Positions 55,088 to 63,471 of a DNA stretch of 64,000 bases are shown here, piece after piece (position 1 is the first letter of the stretch; every line of letters starts with the position of its first letter). The DNA lies in assembly GCF_037975445.1 (NCBI RefSeq), contig NZ_CP150254.1, forward strand, positions 1,176,001-1,240,000. The letters are read 5' to 3'. The notes beneath the pieces were generated by a model. It saw nothing but the letters and a program-made list of their open reading frames with translations. It was not told the origin of the DNA and ran no database searches. Source of the DNA: Peribacillus sp. FSL P2-0133. GTDB lineage: Bacteria; Bacillota; Bacilli; Bacillales; DSM-1321. A program made the position numbers and the translations under genes.

Positions 55088-56125
55088 ATGAACATTTTAA
55101 TATTGGGTGGTACACGGTTTTTAGGCCGGTATTTAGCAAAAGCTGCGATAGAGAAAGGGCATGAAGTCACACTTTTTAATCGTGGAAGCGATCCTTATGT
55201 TTTCCCCGAACTAGAACAGTTAAGAGGGGACCGCGACGGGAATCTTGAAATGTTGAAAGGGAGACAGTGGGATGCAGTCATTGACACATCGGGTTTTATC
55301 CCTCGAACTGTATCGAAATCTTGCAGATTGCTTAATCAAGTTAGACATTATACATATATTTCAAGCATCTCAGTTTATAGTGATCCAACCGAACCAGGCA
55401 TTGATGAAAATGGAGAAGTTCATGCACTAAATGAAGATAAAGCGGAAGGGATCACCCGCGGAACTGCTGGACCGATATACGGTGAATATTATGGACCGTT
55501 AAAATCATTAAGCGAAAAAGCAGCTGAAAAAGAACTGCCGGGGAAAGTTTTGTCAATTCGTGCGGGGCAAATAGTAGGTCCATATGATTACACAGACCGA
55601 TTGCCGTACTGGCTTAAAAGAATAGCAGAAGGGGGAGAAATTTTATCTCCGGGACGCCCTGGACGTCCAATCCAAGTCATCGATGCAAGGGACTTAGCTC
55701 AATGGATCATCCAAATGATAGAAAAAAGTATGACAGGTACATATAATGCCGTTGGACCTGATTACACACTAAATATGGGGCAATTACTTGAAGGCTGCAA
55801 AAAGGTAACAGGAAGTAATGCTGCCTTTACATGGGTATCTGAAAAATTTTTGGATGACAATAAAGTGGAGCCGTGGGGAGAGATGCCTTTATGGATACCA
55901 GAAGAATTCCCTTTACCGGGAGCTAAGGAACCTTTGAATGGGTTTTTGGCTGTCGATAACAATAAAGCCATCAATAATGGACTAACATTCCGTCCCCTAT
56001 CAGAAACTCTCGAAGATATATGGAATTGGGAAAAGGGCCGTCCGGAATCTGCCGATAGAAAAGCAGGCATCCACAGACAGCATGAAAGTGATCTCCTCGA
56101 ATTATGGAAACAGACAGTAGATTGA
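55088..56125 (+). CDS. NAD-dependent epimerase/dehydratase family protein
   Basis: An extended SDR protein of 345 residues with the N-terminal Rossmann motif GGTRFLGRYLA (residues 7-17). The sugar-epimerase Y-x-x-x-K is present as YYGPLKSLSE, and YISSISVYSDP holds the catalytic Ser-type loop. The overall pattern resembles a SDR group near plant chloroplast RNA-binding CSP41 proteins, so it may not act on nucleotide sugars. AGAGGAGGG precedes ATG 55088. Divergent from the PucR gene; terminator follows. Confidence 0.85.
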   Translation: MNILILGGTRFLGRYLAKAAIEKGHEVTLFNRGSDPYVFPELEQLRGDRDGNLEMLKGRQWDAVIDTSGFIPRTVSKSCRLLNQVRHYTYISSISVYSDPTEPGIDENGEVHALNEDKAEGITRGTAGPIYGEYYGPLKSLSEKAAEKELPGKVLSIRAGQIVGPYDYTDRLPYWLKRIAEGGEILSPGRPGRPIQVIDARDLAQWIIQMIEKSMTGTYNAVGPDYTLNMGQLLEGCKKVTGSNAAFTWVSEKFLDDNKVEPWGEMPLWIPEEFPLPGAKEPLNGFLAVDNNKAINNGLTFRPLSETLEDIWNWEKGRPESADRKAGIHRQHESDLLELWKQTVD

Positions 56126-56213
56126 AACCTTTTTTTTATTATATTGAAATACTGAAGGCACATTAAGTGTGCTTGCTGAAAAGGATGATTTAAACGAACA
56201 ACTTGAAGGAATT

Positions 56214-56249
56214 AAAAAAGCGATGTACTAAAAACTCCATCGCTTTTTT
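56214..56249 (+). terminator. Terminator of the epimerase-like gene
   Basis: Perfect 12-bp stem AAAAAAGCGATG / CATCGCTTTTTT (56214-56225 and 56238-56249) with a 12-nt loop. Confidence 0.88.
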
Positions 56250-56325
56250 AGTCCGTGGATCTGCTTGCGTGGTTTGTAAGGATTTTAAGGTTTTCCATGG
56301 CGGCCGCCACTTTTTCCTTAATGAA

Positions 56326-56357
56326 AGGCCTGCTCCCAATAAATGGGAAGTAGGCCT
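56326..56357 (-). terminator. Terminator of the metNPQ operon
   Basis: AGGCCTGCTCCC pairs with GGGAAGTAGGCCT around a short loop (small bulge), and the minus strand continues with TTTC. Confidence 0.7.
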
Positions 56358-56369
56358 CGATTATTTTGA

Positions 56370-57191
56370 TCAATTCATCCAGTCTGGTTTTCCGAATCCG
56401 GCAAATTTGTCATCGATGACTTTTTCGAACTGGTCGGATTCCACTACTGATTTAATATCCTTGGCAAATTGAGAGTCTACATCTTTTGTATTCACTGTAA
56501 CAACGTTTCGATACATATCCGGCATTTTTTCTAAAACAAGGGCATCCTGGAGGTCCATTTTCGCTGCAAGAGCGAAGTTGCCAGGGACCGCTGATAGGTC
56601 AACACTGTCTGTTGCCCGAGGCAATTGAGCGGATTCCAATGGTTTGAGTTGGATGTTTTTTGGATTTTTCGTTACATCCTTTTCAGATATTTTTAAAGGG
56701 TCGACATCTGGATCGACTTCAATCAGCCCTTCATCCACCAGCACTTTAAGTGCACGTGCGAGGTTAACCGGATCATTGGGCACTGCAAGGGATGTACCGT
56801 CTTTAATTTCTTTCAATGATTTATACTTGTTCGAATATATGCCCATTGGTGCTGTTGGAACTATGATAAGGTCGGAAAGCTTTAAATCATTTTCTTTAGC
56901 GAAGTTATCCATGTATACTTTATGCTGGAAGAGGTTGGCGTCGATCGAATGGTTGCCAAGGGACTTATTCGGCTGGATATAGTCGGTGAATTCGACGATC
57001 TCTATTTTGTAACCGAGATCTTCCAGACCTGGTTTGATGGCCTCTTTAACCATATCGGCGTAGGGACCGGTAGTCGCCCCGATCTTCAATTCTTTTTTGT
57101 CTTCAGTTTTTGGGGATGCATCATCGCTCCCGCATGCTGTCAAGCCAAGGGCAAGTGCACAGACTGATAATAACGAAGCTATTTTCTTCAT
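56370..57191 (-). CDS. metQ: Methionine ABC transporter substrate-binding lipoprotein
   Basis: The 273-residue binding protein of the methionine importer. Signal peptide with lipobox LTAC (Cys20), then the NLPA-type fold (LKIGATTGPYADMVKEA, VEFTDYIQPNKSLGNHSIDANLFQHKVYMDNF, VAPMGIYSNKYKSL-like segments and the C-terminal VIDDKFAGFGKPDW). It sits on the outer membrane face and delivers D- or L-methionine. Last gene of the metN-metP-metQ operon on the minus strand, controlled by the SAM riboswitch. Confidence 0.92.
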   Translation of the reverse strand: MKKIASLLSVCALALGLTACGSDDASPKTEDKKELKIGATTGPYADMVKEAIKPGLEDLGYKIEIVEFTDYIQPNKSLGNHSIDANLFQHKVYMDNFAKENDLKLSDLIIVPTAPMGIYSNKYKSLKEIKDGTSLAVPNDPVNLARALKVLVDEGLIEVDPDVDPLKISEKDVTKNPKNIQLKPLESAQLPRATDSVDLSAVPGNFALAAKMDLQDALVLEKMPDMYRNVVTVNTKDVDSQFAKDIKSVVESDQFEKVIDDKFAGFGKPDWMN

Positions 57192-57246
57192 TTGAAATTC
57201 CTCCTGAGTAATGAAATGTATTGAATCATTGAAAAATGACTGATCC

Positions 57247-57915
57247 CTATCGTTTGTTAACTATATATGAGGCCTTGTCACCAACCATTTGAATGATTTG
57301 CACAAGGCAGATCAGCACGACGATCGTCGTGATCATGACTGTATTGTCATAACGGTAATAACCGTACCGGATGGCCAGGTCGCCAATTCCGCCACCGCCG
57401 ATTGTCCCTGCCATTGCTGAGTAACCTATAAGCGAAATGGTCGTTAATGTCAGTCCTTGAATGATACCCGGTTTTGCCTCTGGAAGAAGTACATCCTTAA
57501 TGATCATCCATGGAGTGGCACCTACGGCAATTGCAGCTTCAATCACTCCTCTGTCTATTTCACGTAATGCCGTTTCAACGATTCTTGCAAAAAAAGGTAT
57601 TGCGGACACCGACAGGGATACAGAAGCCGCTCTTGGCCCTATCGTCGATCCAGTTAGAAGATCCGTTAAAGGAAGGAGGGCGACCAAGAGAATGATGAAC
57701 GGGATTGAACGTACAATATTGACTGCGAATCCTAGAGATCGATTCACGATGCTATTCTCAAAAAATAAATTCCTTGTTGTCGTAAACAGCAATACTCCAA
57801 GCGGTAAACCGATCAGCAGGGCTACTGCAAGGGAAACGCCGACCATATAAATCGTTTCAAGAAAGGCTTTATTAAGATCAGGTAAAATATTGACGATGGA
57901 ATCAAGCAGTGACAT
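57247..57915 (-). CDS. metP: Methionine ABC transporter permease
   Basis: A 222-residue membrane protein with five transmembrane helices. It carries the ABC permease EAA-type loop (IEAAIAVGATPWMIIKDVLLPEAKPG) and GGGGIGDLAIRYGYYRY near the end, as in MetI/MetP of the MetNIQ family. It overlaps the metN stop by 14 bases, which implies translational coupling. Named metP by Bacillus convention, where metI is another gene. Confidence 0.92.
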   Translation of the reverse strand: MSLLDSIVNILPDLNKAFLETIYMVGVSLAVALLIGLPLGVLLFTTTRNLFFENSIVNRSLGFAVNIVRSIPFIILLVALLPLTDLLTGSTIGPRAASVSLSVSAIPFFARIVETALREIDRGVIEAAIAVGATPWMIIKDVLLPEAKPGIIQGLTLTTISLIGYSAMAGTIGGGGIGDLAIRYGYYRYDNTVMITTIVVLICLVQIIQMVGDKASYIVNKR

Positions 57916-58918
57916 GTTTTAACACCTCCACAGAACTGGAACGATTTTTTATATATTGCAATGCCGAATGAATTTGAGCGGCATCGCCTAATAACTCGAT
58001 GATTAAAATGCCTAAAGGGACATCCTGGATATACTCAATTTTACCGTGTAAAATATTACCCTTTACTGAATGGGATTGGAGAGTATCCGAAAGGATCGAC
58101 TCACCGGCGGTTTGCCCTTCGAATTGAATTTTAATGATCGTACCTTTACTTTCTTCAATCAAGTGCGGAGGGAGTTCGAAATCCAGAACACTGCTAATGA
58201 ATTGCTTCGTTAACTCCTGCTTAGGCTGTGAAAATATTTCATAAACGGAACCTTCTTCAATTACACGGCCATCCTGCATGACGGCGACACGGTGGCATAG
58301 TTCTTTGACCACTTCCATTTCATGTGTAATCAACACGATGGTGATGCCAATCTTACTGCTTATCTTTTTCAATAATTGTAAAATCGCTTTTGTAGTTGTT
58401 GGATCAAGGGCTGAAGTCGCTTCATCACATAATAGTACAGTGGGATCATTTGCTAAGGCACGGGCTATGCCTACCCGTTGCTTCTGTCCACCGCTAAGCT
58501 GCGCCGGATAGACATCTTTCTTATCGCTGAGCCCTACGATTTCCAACAATTCCAATACACGTAACCTGATGGCATCCTTCGATCGATGCGCGGCCTTTAA
58601 GGCGAAAGCGACATTTTCATAAACAGTTTTTGAGCTGACCAGTGAAAAGTGTTGGAATATCATTCCGATTTTTTGACGTTGTTTACGAAGCTCTTTACTT
58701 GATAAAGAGGTTAAATCAATGCCGTCGATGATGATATTTCCACCTGTCGGACGTTCAAGCAAATTCAAGCAGCGGAGTAATGAGCTTTTTCCAGCTCCAC
58801 TGTAGCCGACAATTCCATACACTTCTCCAGTTTGAATGGTTAAAGATACGTTATCCACTCCGATAACTCGGTTTTTCTTCGAGACGTATTCCTTTCGGAC
58901 TGAACGGATTTCAATCAT
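57902..58918 (-). CDS. metN: Methionine ABC transporter ATP-binding protein
   Basis: A 338-residue ATPase with Walker A GYSGAGKSS, signature LSGGQKQR, Walker B LLCDEATSALD, H-loop ITHEMEVV, and the C-terminal NIL domain (about 265-338), through which methionine inhibits uptake. First gene of the operon; AAGGGGGAAAG precedes ATG 58918. Regulated by the S-box leader above it. Confidence 0.93.
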   Translation of the reverse strand: MIEIRSVRKEYVSKKNRVIGVDNVSLTIQTGEVYGIVGYSGAGKSSLLRCLNLLERPTGGNIIIDGIDLTSLSSKELRKQRQKIGMIFQHFSLVSSKTVYENVAFALKAAHRSKDAIRLRVLELLEIVGLSDKKDVYPAQLSGGQKQRVGIARALANDPTVLLCDEATSALDPTTTKAILQLLKKISSKIGITIVLITHEMEVVKELCHRVAVMQDGRVIEEGSVYEIFSQPKQELTKQFISSVLDFELPPHLIEESKGTIIKIQFEGQTAGESILSDTLQSHSVKGNILHGKIEYIQDVPLGILIIELLGDAAQIHSALQYIKNRSSSVEVLKHVTA

Positions 58919-58945
58919 GAGCTTTCCCCCTTAAACATTAAAAAA

Positions 58946-58972
58946 CTGCCTCTATCATTCAGAAAGAGGCAG
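58946..58972 (-). terminator. Riboswitch terminator before metN
   Basis: CTGCCTCT (58946-58953) pairs with AGAGGCAG (58965-58972); on the minus strand it is followed by a T-run. It is the expression platform of the S-box. Confidence 0.87.
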
Positions 58973-58986
58973 CGAAATTATATCTC

Positions 58987-59101
58987 GTCTTATCTTTCAG
59001 AATGCAATCATTCTGCAGGAAGTGGCACCATTCCTTAAGGGCGGTTGCCGGACATCGCAGGGCCTGATCCCTCCGTCACTCTTGATAAGTAAATTATTAT
59101 T
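58987..59101 (-). ncRNA. SAM riboswitch (S-box) of metN-metP-metQ
   Basis: On the minus strand: CTTATCAAGAGTGACGGAGGGAT, CAGGCCCTGCGATGTCCGGCAACC, GGTGCCACTTCCTGC and the closing GATAAG (58989-58994) pairing with the 5' CTTATC (59094-59099) in P1. All S-box blocks are in order, so methionine uptake is repressed by SAM. Confidence 0.93.
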
Positions 59102-59385
59102 TTAGAATATTTCAAGTTTTTTAATATAATCTATATTATTTGTAAAATCCGACAATGTCAATCGTTTCTGAAATTTTGGGATGATTTTTTGTTATTAAAA
59201 TTTAGTAAGGTCCGTTAAAATGATTCGTGAAAAAAGGGCTATTATGCAATAATCCAGCATTTACGTCCAGGTTAATTATTCCAAAATTTCCTTGTCAAAA
59301 AGGTGAAGTGGTAATACATTTATTATAGTAAAGTTAAAAAAAGGAAGATGAAACTATTTTTGTGTAATGATGGGGAGGCAATTGA
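59102..59385. other. Intergenic region before the MBL gene
   Basis: About 280 bases carrying the promoter of the metN operon (minus) and of the MBL gene (plus). The AT-rich stretch is typical of promoters, but I cannot fix -35/-10 boxes with confidence. Confidence 0.35.
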
Positions 59386-60210
59386 ATGTTAGAGATTAAC
59401 ACGATAAATGATGTGGTTTGTGTGAACGGGACTCCTGGCGGGAACAAATCGGGGATGAGTGTTTATGTCTTTTTAACGGATGGTCTATTGATAGATACTG
59501 GCGCACAGATTTTATTGGAAGAGCTTATTCCATTCTATGAGACCGCAGACTTCGACTCAGTGGCCCTGACTCACTATCATGAAGACCATACCGGGGGCGC
59601 TGCATGGATACAGGAACATAAAAAGGTCCCGCTTTTCATTCATCCGATGTCGGTTGAGGTTTGTGCAAAGGATGCTGTATATCCTGAATATCGTAAAAAT
59701 TTCTGGGGAAAGAGAGACGCCTTTAAAGCTGAGCCGGTAGGGAGGGCCATTCATTCCCGCACCCAAACGTGGGAGCCGATTTTTACCCCTGGTCATGCAA
59801 AGGACCATATGGTGTATTTGAATCACAATAGTGGCATGCTCTTTTCAGGAGACCTTTTCGTAACACCAAAAACAAAGCTTGTCTTACGGGAAGAGTCTGT
59901 CCCGGTCATCATCGATTCCATTAAAAGATTACTTCAATATGACTTTGGGGAAGTGTTTTGCTGCCATGCTGGGCATGTCCCTGATGGGAAGGACATGTTT
60001 CGAAAAAAGCTGGATTATTTGGAAAACCTCCAAGGTGAAATTTTACGCTTGCATTCTCAAGGGCTGACCGTTCATGAAATCCAGCAGGTCGTTTTACCGA
60101 ATCGCTATCCCCTTATCGAGATATCTGGGCATGAATGGGATTCAGAGCATATCGTTACATCGATATTAAAAGAAAATATTTTGATTGCCAGGGATAATGG
60201 AAATATTTGA
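59386..60210 (+). CDS. MBL-fold metallo-hydrolase
   Basis: A 274-residue metallo-beta-lactamase fold hydrolase. The metal-binding motif THYHEDHTGG (HxHxDH with substituted spacing) is at about 60-70; a second metal His is in FTPGHAKDHMVYLN (about 130-145), an Asp is in SGDLFVT, and the C-terminal His is in CCHAGHVPDGK. It has no signal peptide. The substrate is unknown; the family includes glyoxalase II-like and lactonase-like enzymes. GGGGAGG precedes ATG 59386. Monocistronic, terminator follows. Confidence 0.88.
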   Translation: MLEINTINDVVCVNGTPGGNKSGMSVYVFLTDGLLIDTGAQILLEELIPFYETADFDSVALTHYHEDHTGGAAWIQEHKKVPLFIHPMSVEVCAKDAVYPEYRKNFWGKRDAFKAEPVGRAIHSRTQTWEPIFTPGHAKDHMVYLNHNSGMLFSGDLFVTPKTKLVLREESVPVIIDSIKRLLQYDFGEVFCCHAGHVPDGKDMFRKKLDYLENLQGEILRLHSQGLTVHEIQQVVLPNRYPLIEISGHEWDSEHIVTSILKENILIARDNGNI

Positions 60211-60252
60211 ATGTTATCCGTTTAACTGTCTGGGTTTTCTAATTGTCACTCA

Positions 60253-60280
60253 AACAACTTCCATCCAGGAAGTTGTTTTT
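60253..60280 (+). terminator. Terminator of the MBL gene
   Basis: Perfect 10-bp stem AACAACTTCC / GGAAGTTGTT (60253-60262, 60268-60277) with T-run. Confidence 0.88.
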
Positions 60281-60357
60281 CTTGATTACTTATAAAAGAC
60301 GGACTTTTTATAGGGGGAATGTAGTGCAAGCGGGAGATGAACGGGATAAGTAATAAA

Positions 60358-60385
60358 GGAGAGCTCTCCATAAGAGAGCCCACAT
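60358..60385 (-). terminator. Possible terminator of the 62-residue gene
   Basis: GGGCTCTC and GAGAGCTC (read on the minus strand) form an 8-bp stem with one G-U pair around a 5-nt loop, directly downstream of the stop codon. The T-run is weak. Confidence 0.5.
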
Positions 60386-60388
60386 AAT

Positions 60389-60577
60389 TTATTTATTTTC
60401 GTTGGGATCTGTTTCATCATAAAAATCATGTGCTTCTTCGATGTTCTGAAGGTTTGCGACTTCATACACATTTCCGCCCGCCATTCCTTCATTGATGATA
60501 CGGTCGATATCCAGGTAAACGGAGTCCTTGCCATTATATTCGGTATCCTTCAAAAATGTCATTTTTTCTTTATCCAA
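60389..60577 (-). CDS. Small acidic protein, unknown function
   Basis: A 62-residue soluble acidic protein (contains YNGKDSVYLDIDRIINEGMAG and an acidic end DFYDETDPNENK). It starts with TTG at 60577, nine bases after AGGAGGG. Small acidic proteins of this style are frequent near spore coat genes in Bacillus, but I cannot assign a family. It lies downstream of yheE on the same strand. Confidence 0.6.
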   Translation of the reverse strand: MDKEKMTFLKDTEYNGKDSVYLDIDRIINEGMAGGNVYEVANLQNIEEAHDFYDETDPNENK

Positions 60578-60640
60578 AATTAATCCCTCCTAGCCTTTTC
60601 TTTAGTTTAGGCAAAGGAGTTTTTTTTATTCTGATTAGGT

Positions 60641-60844
60641 TCATTCATATACATGGAAGATCATTAAATCATGTATCATGCTTTTGAGTTTGGTTTCATC
60701 TGTTTCGGAAGGCGGGTTGGCTGTCCACTCGATGGATCCATCTTTATGATACAAGGCTTGGACTGCCTGCTTGTTGAAATAAAAGGAAATTCTCCATCCT
60801 GGCAGATTCTTATGCAATGGTGCCCATTGAAAATGAGTGATCAT
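60641..60844 (-). CDS. yheE: YheE-like protein (DUF5342 family)
   Basis: A small protein of about 67 residues with the YheE-type sequence: MITHFQWAPLHKNLPGWRIS near the start, FYFNKQAVQALYHKDGSIEWT in the middle. The start is ATG 60844, seven bases after GGAGGT. In B. subtilis yheE lies beside yheC and yheD (coat-associated); here too the YheC/YheD-like genes lie directly upstream on the same strand. Function unknown. Confidence 0.75.
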   Translation of the reverse strand: MITHFQWAPLHKNLPGWRISFYFNKQAVQALYHKDGSIEWTANPPSETDETKLKSMIHDLMIFHVYE

Positions 60845-60907
60845 ATGTATTACCTCCATATATACAGTTTCTCATTTAATTATAATGGAAAACGGCAGCT
60901 GGAGGTG

Positions 60908-62104
60908 TTATTTTATTGTCAGGTTGGGAAAAGTTAATTCAATAAAAAGATTTTTTAAATGCAAAAGCCTGTTTGTTTCAATTTCCACCTCATCGAATTG
61001 CATGGGCTTTGAGTTCACTTCATATATGAAGAGCGAGCCCGATTCGTCTTCCCCTATATCAATGGAAAACTCTCCGAGAAACCCGATTTTTTTCGATAGT
61101 ATCTCTCCGCATTTTTGGGCGATATTCGCTAATTTTAGATTCAGGCTTCTTGATTGCAGGTCTTGATAAGGAAAAAGCTTACCACCTCGGGGAGTGTGGG
61201 TGGTGATTTCCTGAGTTTGTGACATCCTTACCGCTTTACCGGTCACTTTATAAAAACCTTTTTCATAATGGACGAGAATCCGGTAATCATAACGATGTCC
61301 AAAAAGTTTTTTTGGTCTGATCGCCTGTTGAGCAAGATAGCTCCTTATTAATAAATCCCTTTTTTTTGTTTCCCAGAATGATGCGAAATCCGGGAAGGAC
61401 TCACTATGCTTTAAGCTATTGAACAATAGTGTATCATCATCATTTTTGATTATGGTATAAATGCCCTTCCCTTGGCTTCCTTTGCAGGGTTTAAGGTATA
61501 TATGTCTGTAGGTCTCCAGGAAAGCATAAAGGCAATCGCTGTTCCGTAAGACCGTTGTGGGTGGAAGGTGATTTGTGAGGAATCCATCTTCATTTAATGC
61601 TTCGAACATCACATATTTATCTATAAAACAGGGGTTGAATAGATTCATTCGGTAATCTTTAAAGTGAGTGATAAGATGTTGGAATTCCTCTGACGCCTCA
61701 TAGCTCCTCGAGGGGATACGGTTATAGACGATGTCAGGGAAGGGTACTTTACATTCGATCCACTTGTTTGAAATGGAGGAAAAAACATACCCCCTCAACG
61801 AATCGGGATGAAGGGCATTTCCTGTGAATACATACGCTAATATTCCATGTTTTAATAAATATAATGATAGGTCCCGAAAAAGGGTCAGGTTTCCTCCCAA
61901 ACCTGATTCCTTTTTGGGATTGGAAACAGTTAAAATTCCTACGGCAAGCATCCGGTTACCCGGAAATATCGTGATTGGAATTAGGGGTTGATTCGAATGG
62001 TCCTTTTTATAGCGGATTTCCTCTTCGGCAGAGCCGGCGAAAAGTTCAGCATTCTCATGATTGTGGTACCAATTTTCAGTGGGGATATCGTAAAAAATGT
62101 TCAT
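60908..62104 (-). CDS. YheC/YheD-type endospore coat-associated ATP-grasp protein, member 1
   Basis: A 398-residue ATP-grasp protein. It has the family N-terminal domain (LAVGILTVSNPKK, PFPDIVYNRIPSRSYE) and the ATP-grasp part with IYLKPCKGSQGKGIY, DYRILVHYEKGFYKVTGKAVRMSQ and the metal/ligand end FSIDIGEDESGSLFIYEVNSKP. Ligase activity on a carboxylate is expected from fold only; the B. subtilis homologs are spore coat associated. Its ATG overlaps the stop codon of the upstream paralog (ATGA), so the run is one operon. Confidence 0.88.
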   Translation of the reverse strand: MNIFYDIPTENWYHNHENAELFAGSAEEEIRYKKDHSNQPLIPITIFPGNRMLAVGILTVSNPKKESGLGGNLTLFRDLSLYLLKHGILAYVFTGNALHPDSLRGYVFSSISNKWIECKVPFPDIVYNRIPSRSYEASEEFQHLITHFKDYRMNLFNPCFIDKYVMFEALNEDGFLTNHLPPTTVLRNSDCLYAFLETYRHIYLKPCKGSQGKGIYTIIKNDDDTLLFNSLKHSESFPDFASFWETKKRDLLIRSYLAQQAIRPKKLFGHRYDYRILVHYEKGFYKVTGKAVRMSQTQEITTHTPRGGKLFPYQDLQSRSLNLKLANIAQKCGEILSKKIGFLGEFSIDIGEDESGSLFIYEVNSKPMQFDEVEIETNRLLHLKNLFIELTFPNLTIK

Positions 62105-63468
62105 CGCGGCACACTGATTGATTTCGTAATCGTTTGTTCCGTAAGATAAATGGCATAATCAAGGCTTAGCTTTCTGGTCAGCAATTCGAAATCCTTGAGT
62201 TTTGGATGGGCGAATATGGAACGTCCAGGTTTGGAATTGGCTTCAAACATCCAAACCTGCCCTTTTTTATCCAATCCAAAATCAAATCCTATTTCTGCAA
62301 TGATGCCGTCCAAGTTCTTTTCTATACTGTCACTTAAAATCAGCGCGGCTTCCGATAGCTTTCGTTCGACTTCTTTCGCCTCATCGTCATCTCCAAACAG
62401 TTCGGCAACCGTTTTGATGACACCCCCGCTTTTAATATGGGTCGTGACGCTGCCGGCGCCGGCGATTTTTGCGGCGATCGCGGTTACCTGCCATTTTCCA
62501 TTACTGTCCTTGTTCGTATGGACCCGGAAATCCACTGGACGTTTTTCAAATCGAATTAATGGGATGCCCTGCTGCACGATAAGATTCTCAAGCGGTCGGT
62601 CGTGAAAAATATGTTTAACGATGGATTCCAATGTGGGGAATTTTTGCAGTTTATTTTCTTTTGCTTCATTTGTATAGCGACAATAGTAAACATCCTCATG
62701 CTTATCATAAAGAATTTGGTGAATCCCTAGACCGAGGCTGCCGTGAATGGGCTTTATATAAACTTGCCGGTAATGGGAAAGAAGGGTTTCCACCACGGAC
62801 ATGGATTGAAATGGATACGTTTCCGGCAAATAAGGCAGTGCCTGCTCATCTGCGCATAGCCTTTCATTTACATCCCATTTATTGAAAAATCCAGGATTAT
62901 ACCATGGTATGGTATATTTTTTTTGGAATTTTTGTTTCACTTCTTTAGGTCCATCGCGGTTTTCCGTCAACCGATTTGGGAGACGGTCATAGATGACATT
63001 AGGAAAAGGAAATTCATCAATATGCCAGTAATCGTTATCAAACACATAGCCTTTGATTGTCTCCTCATCCCAATTGATTACATTCTCTCCGAAAACAAAG
63101 GGGATACAGCCTGTTGTCCTGCTAAGCGAAAGTAGCTTTGCGAAAAATTCCGATCTCTCCCCTAATGGTTTGTTTGAAAGGCCAGTGAAGCCTGAGGAAA
63201 ATATTCCGACAAGCGGTCCGATATGGATGCTCTTGCCGTAAATGAATAAATGAAGGGGAATATCGGTATGATCGAATATTAGGGATTCCGCAAGACTTTC
63301 CGATAGGACGATTGACTGATTGACGGCTGGGTTTTGTTTGACGATGGCAGGACATGAATGCCGTCCGAAATAAATTAATTCAATCTCTGCCAAATCTCCA
63401 AGCTCTGAAGGGTAGTAGAGAACATTGCCAGGGATAGCGGCAATTTCGGCAGGATAAGTCTTTCTCAC
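62101..63468 (-). CDS. YheC/YheD-type endospore coat-associated ATP-grasp protein, member 2
   Basis: A 455-residue paralog of the preceding protein, near the length of B. subtilis YheD. It adds an N-terminal domain (about 1-110, with ELIYFGRHSCPAIVKQNPAVNQ) before the shared region FPFPNVIYDRLPNRLTENR. ATP-grasp motifs are YIKPIHGSLGLGI, RVHTNKDSNGKWQVTAIAAK and EIGFDFGLDKKGQVWMFEANSKPGRS. ATG start at 63468, three bases after the upstream member's stop codon at 63472. The downstream member 1 overlaps its stop. Confidence 0.88.
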   Translation of the reverse strand: MRKTYPAEIAAIPGNVLYYPSELGDLAEIELIYFGRHSCPAIVKQNPAVNQSIVLSESLAESLIFDHTDIPLHLFIYGKSIHIGPLVGIFSSGFTGLSNKPLGERSEFFAKLLSLSRTTGCIPFVFGENVINWDEETIKGYVFDNDYWHIDEFPFPNVIYDRLPNRLTENRDGPKEVKQKFQKKYTIPWYNPGFFNKWDVNERLCADEQALPYLPETYPFQSMSVVETLLSHYRQVYIKPIHGSLGLGIHQILYDKHEDVYYCRYTNEAKENKLQKFPTLESIVKHIFHDRPLENLIVQQGIPLIRFEKRPVDFRVHTNKDSNGKWQVTAIAAKIAGAGSVTTHIKSGGVIKTVAELFGDDDEAKEVERKLSEAALILSDSIEKNLDGIIAEIGFDFGLDKKGQVWMFEANSKPGRSIFAHPKLKDFELLTRKLSLDYAIYLTEQTITKSISVPR

Positions 63469-63471
63469 TTT

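Noticed and set aside
56203..56472. 89-codon plus-strand frame overlapping the end of metQ
   Set aside because: It includes two terminator hairpins and is antisense to metQ.
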